A stretch of DNA of 64,000 nucleotides from Neurospora crassa OR74A (taxonomy: Eukaryota > Ascomycota > Sordariomycetes > Sordariales > Sordariaceae), in NCBI RefSeq assembly GCF_000182925.2, contig NC_026501.1, positions 8,287,917-8,351,916 on the forward strand. The letters run 5' to 3'. The notes below the pieces were generated by a model, which made no database searches, was not told the DNA's origin, and worked only from the letters and a program-made list of their open reading frames with translations. Of the stretch, positions 11,900 to 22,114 are shown piece after piece (within the stretch, counting starts at the first letter, position 1; each line of letters starts with the position of its first letter). A program made the translations under genes and the position numbers.

Positions 11900-13002
11900 C
11901 TTGTTATCTTTTTGTTCGAATCCAAGAGCCAATACAAGTAGCTGTTGCTGCAATTTCAATATTAAAAGCGTATCGGTATATTGCGGTCACGTTCCACGAT
12001 CAAGCAGTACCGGTCTTTGTCGGTTATTTAGATTGAAGAAAATATGATAAAGGTCGCGATGTTGCTGGTGCCGTTTGTTCGATGCGATAAGGTAACGTTG
12101 TTGTTGGGATGATTGTGGCGGCGCGCAAAACAGAGGATGATGGGTGCAAGAAGGATTTTGGTTCGGATGTTCAAGGACGGCGGCGAACTGCCAGTGATCT
12201 TTTGAGGGGGGATGCGCCAGAGGTCAGCCAATCACAAACGGCCAAGGTCGCTATCAGAGAAAGAAGGCCATGGAGTTAAGTAAGTAATGCGTCAACCAGT
12301 CAGGGCACGACCAACCAGGCAGGACCTGAACATTGGGAAGCTATGCTGTGCACATATGATAGTATGGACACTACCTACGTCGAGGAAAGCAGTTTATGCA
12401 AGATACCAAGCCTCAATGCCCCGTGGTGAGCTCACATTTCCTCCTAATCAGCTACCATCGGCTTGTTTCCAAAAAGACCCAAGGCACTCTTCATACCTTA
12501 CTTCCACTTCTGTTCCTTTCTTTACGCCCAAAAAAATAACGCCGGATACAAACAAGAACGCTCCCGTAGACAGCCATACTGCAACCTATGAGACTCCAAG
12601 TTTGAACTGCCCTCAGAGAAATCCAAAACCACAGGCGCCTTCACCAGACTGAAGTCAACCTTTAACTGAAAGATGTATGCAGGATCCTAGGTACAGCTAA
12701 GTACTTGCCACCAGAGACCCCACTAGCCGCTCCGCTTGCGGGAGAGCGGGTCGCGCTAGGATCAGGTAGCGGCTTACATAATAGTATACAGGTACGTATC
12801 CAAGGTTCAACGGTCTTTGTCCTGACGTTGACGTTCGCGGCTGCTTTCAACCAGGCAACCTCTCTACAACAACAACGACCACGACAATCACGCCCCAACT
12901 TTCCGTCCACGCTACCACAAGACGCCGACAACCAGCGAACGAAAGGCCATTTTACGCACATATTAATATTTGCTAGTCTTGTCACAGCGACCAACTCCAA
13001 TC
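11900..13002. promoter_or_regulatory. Shared divergent upstream region, CCCH gene and TFG2
   Basis: 1.1 kb between two divergent start codons, so promoters for both genes should lie here. No gene is supported. No TATA box or named operator can be pointed to with confidence. Confidence 0.5.
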
Positions 13003-14222
13003 ATGGCCGATCCAATGAGAATTAAGCCTGACCCGGACGCAGCCTTCGCCGAAGACGAGCTTGACGAATCAGCCGACTTGGGATTCTATGATCCTAATGA
13101 TTTTCCCTTGAAAAACGCTTATCTGGCTCGCCTTCCGGGGTATGTCTGGCAAGCATGGGCTTCGCTTCCCGATGATGCTGAGATTCAGATTGGCAAAGTT
13201 CGTCGAATTGTGCAAGATGGTCAACCGGAGGTCAGTAGCAGCACTCCCTGACGAGCACTACGTTTTCAATAGGTTACTGAGACTGTTTGGGCTTTCAGAA
13301 GCTACAAATTCTCCTCGACGATCTTCCACAACACTACGATATTCCCAAGGAATACAACCTCGACATGGTGGATGCCAACGTCAACAACACCTTCATCTTT
13401 GGTGAACATGATCACCCAAGTTATGCCGCCAAGAACAAGGAGCGGGCTGAGGCTCTAGCTCAGGGCATACCTGCACACCTTGTGCGCCAGCAGATGAAGC
13501 AGTCGGAGCCACCTCAGGAGCGCGGAAAGAAGGGACAGCAGTACACCAAGAAGGCCATCCCGAGTTCGTTACACCCAATCTCAACTGGCCTGCCTTGATA
13601 GGTGCTAACTTAAGAGTTCAGAACAAACGGCGATTGCAGCAACAATCAAGCGTGAGGTTGTCGCCACTCCTTTGGAAAATCCCGAGACAGACTATGCGCT
13701 TGCTGCCCGAGGCCAGAAGCAGACGGCTCCCAAACATACAGTACAGGTCCTGGATCGTCTGCCACCCAATGGTATCACGGATCCCAAGGGTTGGGAAACA
13801 TTTCTGGTGCGTGTACTTGAAGACATATCACCACTAGAGCTTTCACTAATAGCAAACAATAGCGCACGACCGAGGCTCCGAGCAAGGCCAAGAAGATGGA
13901 CAACAAGACAGCTCGCTGGCCAGAGAACCAGCTGCTCGACGAGCTCGCCAAATGCTTCTCCGTCTACATGTACTGGTCCATCAAGGCGCTGCGCTCTCGG
14001 ATTCCTCAGCCCGAGGCGTTCATTCGAGAGTGCTTGGACAAGATTGCCGTTATTCACCGAACTGGTACTTTTGCAAACCACTGGTCTCTCAAACCGGAAT
14101 ACCAAAGTATGATTTCTGATAAGGACCTGCCGGCACCAACCAACGAAGCGGCTCCCAAACCCGAAATCGCATCTGAGGACGAGGACGACGACGATATCAA
14201 GATGGAGGACGTCCTGTTTTAA
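13003..14222 (+). CDS. TFG2: Transcription initiation factor TFIIF beta subunit (Tfg2/RAP30)
   Basis: The small subunit of TFIIF pairs with Tfg1, binds RNA polymerase II and brings it to the promoter-bound preinitiation complex in the nucleus. Four exons: 13003-13230, 13299-13563, 13622-13806 and 13863-14222, giving 345 residues. The N-terminal dimerisation domain begins near YLARLPGYVWQAW (residues about 43-55) followed by DDAEIQIGKVRRI. A middle segment KKAIPKQTAIAATIKREV crosses the second junction. The C-terminal winged helix includes WPENQLLDELAKCFSVYMYW and ends in an acidic tail (EDEDDDDIKMED). Phases are 0, 1 and 0. Intron 2 has the weaker donor GTTCGT but a TGCTAAC branch site. The ATG at 13003 starts MADPMRIKPDPD, the expected fungal N-terminus; an in-frame ATG at 12970 is upstream and less likely. 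Confidence 0.93.
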
Positions 14223-14759
14223 GATGACAGGACTGAGCGCTGTCATGATGGATGCGATCTTCCTTCTGACTCATTCACTTACTTTGCGTCAGGCGTTTAG
14301 AGTAGACTGGGTTTGCTGCGTTTTTCCTTTGCTCGCAAGACGAGCGGTCTTTCAAGACCATGCTCATACAATGATACCCGTTGCATCAATGAACAAGAGT
14401 CGGTTTTCCAGTTTGGGTTATTTGTTCCTTTAATTGCGTCAAAGCGTTGCAGTCGTTGGTTATGCAAAGGCTCTTACATTACAAGTGTTAGTCACAATGC
14501 GTGACGTTGGTACAACTCTTTGGGCGATCCTTTGGTCAACAACATTATCCATAAATGAAGTGGGGCCCTATGTCAATCATTCCCGATTCTTACTGGCCAA
14601 GAAATGCTATGGCTACTGGTGCTTTCCTTCTTGTCCTGGCTACAATTCACCTGGAGTTTCCATTACCTACTTACCTCCACCCACCTTCGGGATAGCACAA
14701 CTTGAACCCTAAATAAAGCCACATTCATTCTGATCCGAGCCAACCTCCTTTCAAGTTCA
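14223..14759. other. Intergenic region between TFG2 and HAD phosphatase gene
   Basis: 537 bp between two plus-strand genes. It must hold the TFG2 3' end and the promoter of the phosphatase gene. Nothing else is recognised. Confidence 0.5.
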
Positions 14760-15722
14760 ATGCCTTTCTGGAAACCCGCTCATCAAAGCATAACCCGCAA
14801 CCTTACCAAAAGAATGGCTCGCTTTATAGTCTTTGACTTCGACGGTACCGTTACCCAGCAAGACACTATCAACGTGCTCGCTCAATTTGCCATCTCGTCT
14901 CGCGGTTGCGCCTACTCTCAACAAAGTGCTTCCGAAAACTGGAAACGGATAGTCGACCTATACCTCGCCGACTACGCAAAGCATAAAGAGTTATACGTCC
15001 CCAAAGCCGAGTATAGAAAACTATTAGCGCAGGAGCTGGCGTACCTAGAGAGCTTGCAAACCGTTGAACTGTCTAGTGCGGAGAGAGTTGTTAATACAGG
15101 GTTCTTTGCCAGGTTGACAAGTGAGCAGTGGGAAGAGTTTGGGAGACAGGCTCGACGGATTGGCGAGGAATGGAATCCCGACTGGGACGGGGATGAAGGG
15201 AAAGCAGTGAGGGTGAGAAAGGGATTTTCGGAGTTTGTGCAACAAGCTAAGGCGAGGGGAGACAAATTGGGGCTAGTGAGCGTGAACTGGTCCAGGTCGT
15301 TCGTTGAAGGGGTGATAGAACCTGAAGATCCGGACCGGAGTGAGTTTGTTAAGAGGGTTAACGAGATTAAGTGGCCTGGCGGACAGCTGGAAGGACCGGA
15401 GGAAATGGGCGGGAAGGTGATGATGACTGCTAAGGATAAACTTGAGGGGTTTGAGACGATGCTGCTGGAAGAGGCAGCCGGGGAGAGCAAAAAGCGTAAA
15501 AGCGTGTACTTTGGCGACTCGGTGACGGATCTGGAGTGTTTGTTGAGAGCGGATACAGGGATCGTTGTGGTAAATGAGGGTGAGGAGGAGCAGAGCACGT
15601 TATTGGGGACCCTAAAGAGGCTGGGCTTTGAGGTGCCGCATGTGTCGGAGGGTCGGGAAGGCATAAAGTTGGCATGGGCAAGAGATTTCAAGGAGGTTTT
15701 AGGAAACAGTATTATGGGTTGA
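14760..15722 (+). CDS. HAD-superfamily phosphatase
   Basis: An intronless gene for a haloacid-dehalogenase-type phosphatase; the substrate is not evident. Motif I, FDFDGTVT, has the nucleophile and acid Asp at residues 26 and 28. Motif II is in LGLVSVNWS, with the Ser before a helical cap return. A motif III Lys is likely in AKDKLEGFE, and motif IV is GDSVTDLECL with two acidic residues that bind magnesium. A helical cap lies between motifs I and II. The product is 320 residues from the ATG at 14760. A second ATG at 14814 (MARFIVFDFDG) would give a typical cytosolic form. The extra 18 residues are basic and free of acids, so a mitochondrial leader or a longer isoform is possible but unproven. 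Related fungal proteins are often annotated as phosphoserine phosphatase-like; that name is not justified by sequence alone. Confidence 0.85.
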   Translation: MPFWKPAHQSITRNLTKRMARFIVFDFDGTVTQQDTINVLAQFAISSRGCAYSQQSASENWKRIVDLYLADYAKHKELYVPKAEYRKLLAQELAYLESLQTVELSSAERVVNTGFFARLTSEQWEEFGRQARRIGEEWNPDWDGDEGKAVRVRKGFSEFVQQAKARGDKLGLVSVNWSRSFVEGVIEPEDPDRSEFVKRVNEIKWPGGQLEGPEEMGGKVMMTAKDKLEGFETMLLEEAAGESKKRKSVYFGDSVTDLECLLRADTGIVVVNEGEEEQSTLLGTLKRLGFEVPHVSEGREGIKLAWARDFKEVLGNSIMG

Positions 15723-16304
15723 CTTCAAGCTTGATAATTGGGTGTATATCTGTTGAATGCGATGAAAGCCACAGGTATTCATGCCCTCCCTTAGTCCATG
15801 GTTCTTAGACTACGGTACCAATGACAAGTCGGAACTTCTTTCATGTCTATCATCCAATGTATTTGAACCACAAAGCCAAGGAAAGTCAATGATAGGATTT
15901 GCCCATAGGATCTTGATGTTTGATCAAAAGCAGACCTTGGAACTTATTACATGTGTGTTTGTCTCTAATTTTCGTTGTCCTCATTTCTCTGACCAATCAA
16001 TGGCACCACTAGTGTTGACAATACAAAGTCTTTGTCCGCAAACATGTCACAACTGATTTTCTGCTATGTTCAGAACATGATCTCAGATAACAATACTGTT
16101 GGTTTGCTTTTGTCTTGTGCTGAAACATTGAACCAGACTCTCATTCCATCAGCACGGAATGAATAACATTATAAGCAGCGATGTCCACCGCCAATACCAT
16201 GTGTGCCAAACATCATCATGTTTCTGATACCAGTACTTATCCTTCACTACGTGCCATCCCTTTGTCCAAACTAATATCAGACAACAACACAACACCTACT
16301 AGAT
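15723..16304. other. Intergenic region
   Basis: About 580 bp between the phosphatase stop and the start of the small cysteine-rich frame. No gene or distinctive element seen. Confidence 0.5.
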
Positions 16305-16817
16305 ATGTGTATCCATCATCGTCTCATCTACCGCAAATGCGGCCACTTCACCTGGCTAGGCATAACAAAGAAGTGCCAGTCAGAACGCAACTTCGACCAA
16401 GGCAAGATCGACGAAGGCTGCAATGTCATGTGGACGCATCCGCTTTCAACATACCGAGTTGACAGGTGTTGCGAGAGTTGCGCCCTCGAAAGAGCAACAA
16501 CGGATAGAGCTATTGATGAAATCAGAGGGAGGATCCAGTTGACTAGAGAGTTGCTAGCCAAGATCCAGGACCTACGGGAGGCTTCTTCTGGGGTTCAAGA
16601 GCGTGGCTGGAGTGATGGGGGGGTTGAGTCTGCTGCCTCAATGAACAGGGGAAGTATCGTGAAGGTGGGAGTTGTCGACGACTGTGGGGGTGACGGTGAT
16701 GTCGAGGAGGCAGAAACCATGGATCTTATCGATCCTAATGAAGTGATCAAGGTGAGTCAAGCTCATTTCCGAAATATGATGGAGTTGGTGAGGGAGCATG
16801 CCTCTAGTTCGGAGTGA
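16305..16817 (+). CDS. Small cysteine-rich hypothetical protein
   Basis: An intact 170-codon frame that I do not recognise as a named family. The N-terminal half carries Cys and His residues in a pattern that could bind zinc: CGHF near residue 12, KKCQSE near 23, EGCNVMWTH near 38-45, and CCESC at about 55-59. A helical, charged segment follows (DRAIDEIRGRIQLTRELLAK), then a Gly/Ser/Val-rich stretch and an acidic patch (DVEEAETMDLIDP). There is no signal peptide or membrane segment. The start is the first ATG of the frame; an upstream exon is possible. The spacing of the cysteines and the biased composition argue for a real gene, but expression evidence is needed to be sure. Confidence 0.5.
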   Translation: MCIHHRLIYRKCGHFTWLGITKKCQSERNFDQGKIDEGCNVMWTHPLSTYRVDRCCESCALERATTDRAIDEIRGRIQLTRELLAKIQDLREASSGVQERGWSDGGVESAASMNRGSIVKVGVVDDCGGDGDVEEAETMDLIDPNEVIKVSQAHFRNMMELVREHASSSE

Positions 16818-17612
16818 AGTCCTAAATGATCTTGGATGAGGTTCCCTTTACCATGGTTATTCCTGGTCCTCATAACGAGAGTGAGCCTGTAACAGACTGG
16901 TAGTAACAATTCGCGTAGAAAAACGAACAGTTTGTTGGCGGCATTAGCATCGGCCTTCAACCTCTCAAATCTCCAAATCCACCGAAAAAGCGATTGGAAA
17001 GGAAGCTAAAAGCGAAAATTCCAATTCGCAGCAGCTCCTTACAAATTCAACATGTCATCGTCAAAGACCACGGTCCCTTACGTGCTAGGTAAGCTTGAAA
17101 TTACCCAGCCCAGCCTTTGAGTCCTGTCAAGGAGCTGCCACTAATAGCAGCCGTTAAGTAGTGATCAAGAGACACCGCGGCCACTCAGCCATGAAGACGA
17201 GCTCAGTCAATGTAGCGAATCGCTCTTTTCGGATGAGACAAATCACGAACTGACCATGAGCGACGTGACCTCCTAAATTGATCACCTGGCTTCGACAAAA
17301 GTGCCGTGGTTGGTTGGGTTGGGGAACAGAACGACGGATCACGGAAGGGGGTCCAAGTCAGCTGGAAGACCGGCCACTCTTGGCGCTGCTGTCAAAAGGG
17401 CGCTGGACCTACTACACTATGTACACGGGTAGAGCCAATCCACGCCAAGCAATATGGGGATCGGGGAATGAGGACCGTGCACTGAGTCCCTTAAATCCTG
17501 CCTGCCCCAACCGGTTCGTCGTATCGCATAACGCAGGAACGCGCATCGCAACCGACATCACCGCTACGATTCCCCATTTTCCTCATTTTCCCCATTCCCC
17601 CAGCTCTTGACG
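16818..17612. other. Intergenic region with a possible micro-ORF
   Basis: About 800 bp upstream of LCL3. It holds an ATG at 17052 in good context followed by a consensus-looking intron and an early stop, described among the findings. A polypyrimidine and CCCC-rich run at 17570-17600 lies just before the LCL3 start. Nothing else is recognised. Confidence 0.45.
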
Positions 17613-18852
17613 ATGCCATGGGGTCTGTGGGCATCGCCTACCGGGAAGGATGAGGGAACTCCATCACCCTCTTCTTCGACCAAGTATTCATCAACAACAT
17701 CAACAACAAGCGTCAACCACAGCAATCATGGCATCCACAACATGCCTTCGAACTTCCTTTCCAACTCGCCTCGTCCAACGGAGCGTGCGCCGCCGCCTGC
17801 CGCAGATATGGCAGACATACCACCCATCCCGCCCCAACTAAAAAAGAGAGCCATTTCCTGGAACGATTCGCTTTGGACGCTTATCGACTGGCAGCACTAC
17901 CAAGAACCGCGATCGATCGTGCTCTACACCCTTCCGACCATCGGAGCTTTCGCGCTCTTCGGCATCTGGCGTTCGTTTCTCCGCCGCTTTCGCGGCACCG
18001 CATATATCTCGCCCGGCTTCTTTCGGCGGCGCACGCTGCTGGGCAAGGTGACGAGCGTAGGCGACGGCGATAACTTTCATTTCTTTCACACGCCCGGCGG
18101 GCGGTTGGCGGGGTGGGGCTGGTTGCGTAGGGTGCCAATGGTTAGGAAGGAATTGAAGGATCGAACGGTTAGTTTGCCTTTGCGCAGTCCTCAACACTAC
18201 GAAATGTAATATGTGAATGAAAGAATGAGCGGCGATAAAGTGTTGACTCGAGTGCCGCTTTTACCAGATCCCAATCCGCATCGCTGGCATCGACGCCCCA
18301 GAAGGCGCCCACTTCGGCCGGCCCGCACAACCCTACTCGAGCGAAGCCCTCCAGTGGCTCCGAAACTACATTCTCGGCAAGCGCGTGCGGGCACGCATAT
18401 ACCGCAAGGATCAGTACGACCGGGTCGTTGCGACCGTCTTCGTTCGGAAACCGCCCTTCTTCCTGCGCAAGGACGTTGGGCTGGAAATGCTTAAACTTGG
18501 GCTGGCGACCACGTACGAAGCCAAGACGGGCGCGGAGTTTGGCGGGCCTAAGATGGAACAGGTGTATAAGAATGCTGAGGCGGCGGCGAGGAGGAAGGGG
18601 AAGGGGATGTGGGCGAATACCCTGACGGGATTTTTCGGGCTGGGAAGGAGAAGGGAAATCGAGAGTCCGAGACAGTATAAGGACCGGATGAGAGCGGCGG
18701 GAAACACTATACTGGGGAAGAAGACTGCGGCGCCCAAAGCAACAACGGCTACCAAGAAGGCGCCGGCCGTGAAGAGGGAGACGGCGGCGGCTGCGAAGAA
18801 GGAGAAGACCAAAGCGACGGCTGCAGATAGTACCGTGGCAAAGATGCCATGA
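17613..18852 (+). CDS. LCL3: Probable endonuclease LCL3 (membrane-anchored staphylococcal-nuclease fold)
   Basis: LCL3 proteins are fungal membrane-anchored nucleases of the thermonuclease (SNase) fold, reported at mitochondria. Two exons: 17613-18167 and 18268-18852, giving 379 residues. The N-terminus is Ser/Thr/Pro-rich and low complexity. A single membrane segment lies at about 101-119 ([19 protein letters not shown]). The SNase domain follows from about 144: DGDNF near 151-155, [10 protein letters not shown] with R189 and E197, and YDRVVATVF with R237, matching the Arg-Glu-Arg catalytic set of the family. The tail, about 340-379, is Lys/Ala/Thr-rich and longer than I expect for this family. 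The ATG at 17613 begins MPWGLWASP. The 100-nt intron uses GTTAGT and a TTGACTC branch-like site. Confidence 0.9.
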
Positions 18853-21800
18853 TGGTTGCAGGAAACGGACGACGACTGATAATACCCATGAAATGATATA
18901 TCCAAGGAAGAGGTCAGTTGGCACAGAAACACAGTCATTGCTCGGAAGTGCTGTCTTGGTTCGCCGAGTCTCCAATCGTTTGGACTTATCGTACACAATC
19001 GCATTGAATCTGAGTAGAGTCTATACTGAGCAGGCCTTGTACATTCGGCTTTGTGACATATGGAAAGCCTTTCCAAGAAGATATGAAGGATACAACTGTT
19101 GCCGCGCCAATACAAGCTCGTTTCGTTCCCCGAGCCTATTCTAGAAACGCACAGTTACTTGGAAGGTTCCTGCGCCAATAAGGCGGTACAAAAGCCAGAT
19201 GAACCCCAAATGTTTCGCATAAGTCATATGCAACGCACGTCTGTCGATCCCGTCCGCTTTGTCAGGAACGCAAAGCCTTCTACCATAACGGTTCCTTTTA
19301 CGCATGATCGACGCTGGGAATGCCCGTTGTTCGCTGTTTGGGCGCCGTGTTCATTGATACCTTTACCTCATACAACTACGGAGGTGATTTCCACTTAATA
19401 TTAGTACGAAAGCCGGCAATGACGGGTAGGGTGAAAGCCAACGGTATCATTTCTCACAACCTCTACCTGTAAGCATGTCAGTGCCTGGGCAAGTTGGTGA
19501 GTTAGCTGCCATGACAGACCAACACATATTCCCAACGATGAAAGCTCCCACTCAAAGGTCACACGGCCGATTCATAACGGCGCGCGAGGGTAACACCGAG
19601 CTGGAAGCTTGGAACGTCTAGTCCAGGTCTTTTGAGCGCCTTGGTGAGAAGGGAGAATGGGATCCAACGCTGATGTCGGCCGGTCCGGGCGGCGGGCGCC
19701 TCGTGGCTTCGGCTGCGCATAGAGGGCACGCGAGGGACTCGGAACTGAATTTTCGCTTTCCTCCAAAACAGTTGTCTAGCCTAATAAACTGATGGTGGCT
19801 TTTTCCCGAGCTTGATTGACTATATAATATTCGTGTGAAGCGCTGCCCACTTCACATCGAAACTCATAGAGTACTTAAGCACCTGCCCAAGACAGTCACT
19901 GCAGTGAATCGTGAGGTGAGGTGATCGCCGTTCCTAAAAGCGATCGCTGCGATGGCTGCGGTACCTGGGACGACCCCTGTCGCTCTTCACCCAGCTAACC
20001 CAATCGCACGATACTACAGTAGTCCCGACGCAGAACACCGGGAGCCCCTGAATGCCCGCTGTGGACTGCTTGGGCTTGGCTGATGGGGTTCCATGGTAGC
20101 CACGCCAGCATCAACAGCTGTTTGAGATTTTCGGAGGTTTTGAGGGTCTTTCGACCTGCGTTTTTCGTGAGGTTGAAGGATACGAAGACAAAACGAACAA
20201 CGCCACGACAAACATTTCAGCAATCATCGCCTTCACGACATTCGCCATTCTTTTTGCCCTTCAATCGCACTATTCCTTTTCTCTTTCTCTTATATCTTCG
20301 GCTCGTCCAAGTCTTTGAACATTTTGAAGCAATACGGGTAGCCGTCCTGTCACTCTTCTTCGTATTGCGGTTGTGCAGTCGCCCAGCGGTCACCAATCGC
20401 TCGACTCTGAAGAAGGCGTGGCCGCCGGCCCCTGATCGTCGGACTAAGGTTGTTCTCTGAGACATCAATTGAGACCCCGGCTTTGTGAAAAAGGAGAGCT
20501 CGTTGCAAATGTAATGCACGTCACAGCGCAGCGTTCTTGGTCGGTACTCGAGACTTGAGAAAACCAGTGTAATCAGACAACAAACAGGAGCTTCGAAACA
20601 TACTCATCTGTTCTGCGTTGTGTTGCGGGTTGAGAGAGACATTTTGTGCGACGAAAGAGTGACCTGGGGTTGCACGACGAGCCGCCTGCGAAGCGGAGTA
20701 ACACTCATTTAACTTGTGGAGCACTCTTTAATAAACGACATTGAACGTTCAAGGGAGAACGGAACCTAAGTGGAAGATCAAGGAAATCGCCTCCTGGCCA
20801 ATCCTCCCCCATCACTTCATCGATCAAAGGCTCAAAGCTACCAATATCGAAAACATCGAGAACACTCGAGGAAGCACGGCACACCATCATAAACGTGCGC
20901 CCAGCGATCCGCCACCTTGCACGCCGTCGTCCGAAGCTGTCTGAGTGCGCGGGCCATTTCTCACGCGCATCTTCGAAACGCAGGCAAGCCAACCTTGAGC
21001 TCCAAGGTGCAGCAACTGGCACAGAAAATCTGATCACGAGCGACGCGAGCAATATCAGATCAAGAGATCGGCACCTAAAGCTTTTCGTCCTTGATTCTTG
21101 TTGAAAGGTGCCCTGTGGGCGCATCTTGTTTGTGCTGCCCTTTGGACATTTGAACATCAACAGGCCGAGAACAAGAACCACAAGCACCAGCAGCTTGTCG
21201 CCTGGCCAGGACTAACCGCTTTCAAGGCTGCTTCAGGTGACGACGTTTCCATTTGTCGACGCAGCTACGGTTGTGTTTCCCGTTGTAGACAAGCGGACAT
21301 TGCACCGACCCCGGTTGCCCAGTCATTTGCTGGAGGGAAGGAACACAGAGACAGGAACCGGAACAGCTGCCGTGGTTGTGCTCGTGGCTGCCCGTACCAG
21401 TACGTGGGAGGAATTTGCGGTCCGTGCAACACGTGCAACTACCTTACATAGAGGCAACGAGCGAAGCTTGAGTGTCACGCCAACGGGACCCCCAATCCAA
21501 ACACATTCATTCATTTCAGTTGTACCACAACTTCCACTCATTTTCTTCGACACCCAGACGGAAGTTCGGGTCACCCTCCATCTCAGCATTCTTGAGCGTC
21601 ATCACACATTTCAGGCGGCACCCGCCCGGCCGGCCAAGGCGAAACCCACAACAAACCTAACCAGGTCGCAAGGTCGCGAAGCCCAACTCTTCGTCGACAC
21701 ACCAGACCTCGTCGCCGTCCCCATCCTCAATCTCTCGTCCTCGCAAACCCGCTTGGTATCGACGACTAGGATACTCCTCCCTAATTCCACTTCACTCTAA

Positions 21801-22114
21801 TTATTACCACTCTCGTTTGATCCCGTCCAACAACGGCGTCTCGCTTTTTTTTTTTTTTTTTCGTCCAAAGATTGTCTTCCGGACCTGGATATCTCACCTA
21901 ATTGACGTCGGCGGCAACTTCCACCGCTCGAACGACCACGCGCTCGGTCCCTACCTTATCGCGAACTGTTCAACTGTTTAGGTACTCACCATTCGTGGTT
22001 ATGGCCTTCCGACCATAGCAACTTTGACCCCGACTACCACGACCAAGAGCAGTATATGTGCTCCCTCCGGTTGGCAACATCTTTCTCCACCACATAAACT
22101 TACCTGGAATCGCG
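18853..22114. other. Long upstream region of RAX2
   Basis: 3.26 kb with no supported gene. Several frames of 100-190 codons occur but have arginine/serine/threonine-rich composition with no domain. A poly-T run of about 17 lies near 21845-21861. The stretch before RAX2 probably holds a long promoter and 5' leader; an unannotated non-coding transcript cannot be excluded. Confidence 0.5.

Noticed and set aside
14972-15691. 239-codon minus-strand frame opposite the phosphatase gene
   Set aside because: Shadow frame; the plus strand has all HAD motifs.
18169-18996. 275-codon minus-strand frame opposite LCL3
   Set aside because: Shadow of the nuclease gene and of its Lys/Ala-rich tail; no domain.
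20705-21187. 160-codon minus-strand frame before RAX2
   Set aside because: No domain, no splice-supported extension and ordinary chance length for GC-balanced DNA.
21237-21800. 187-codon plus-strand frame before RAX2
   Set aside because: Thr/Arg/Pro-rich with no domain; more likely leader or promoter sequence.
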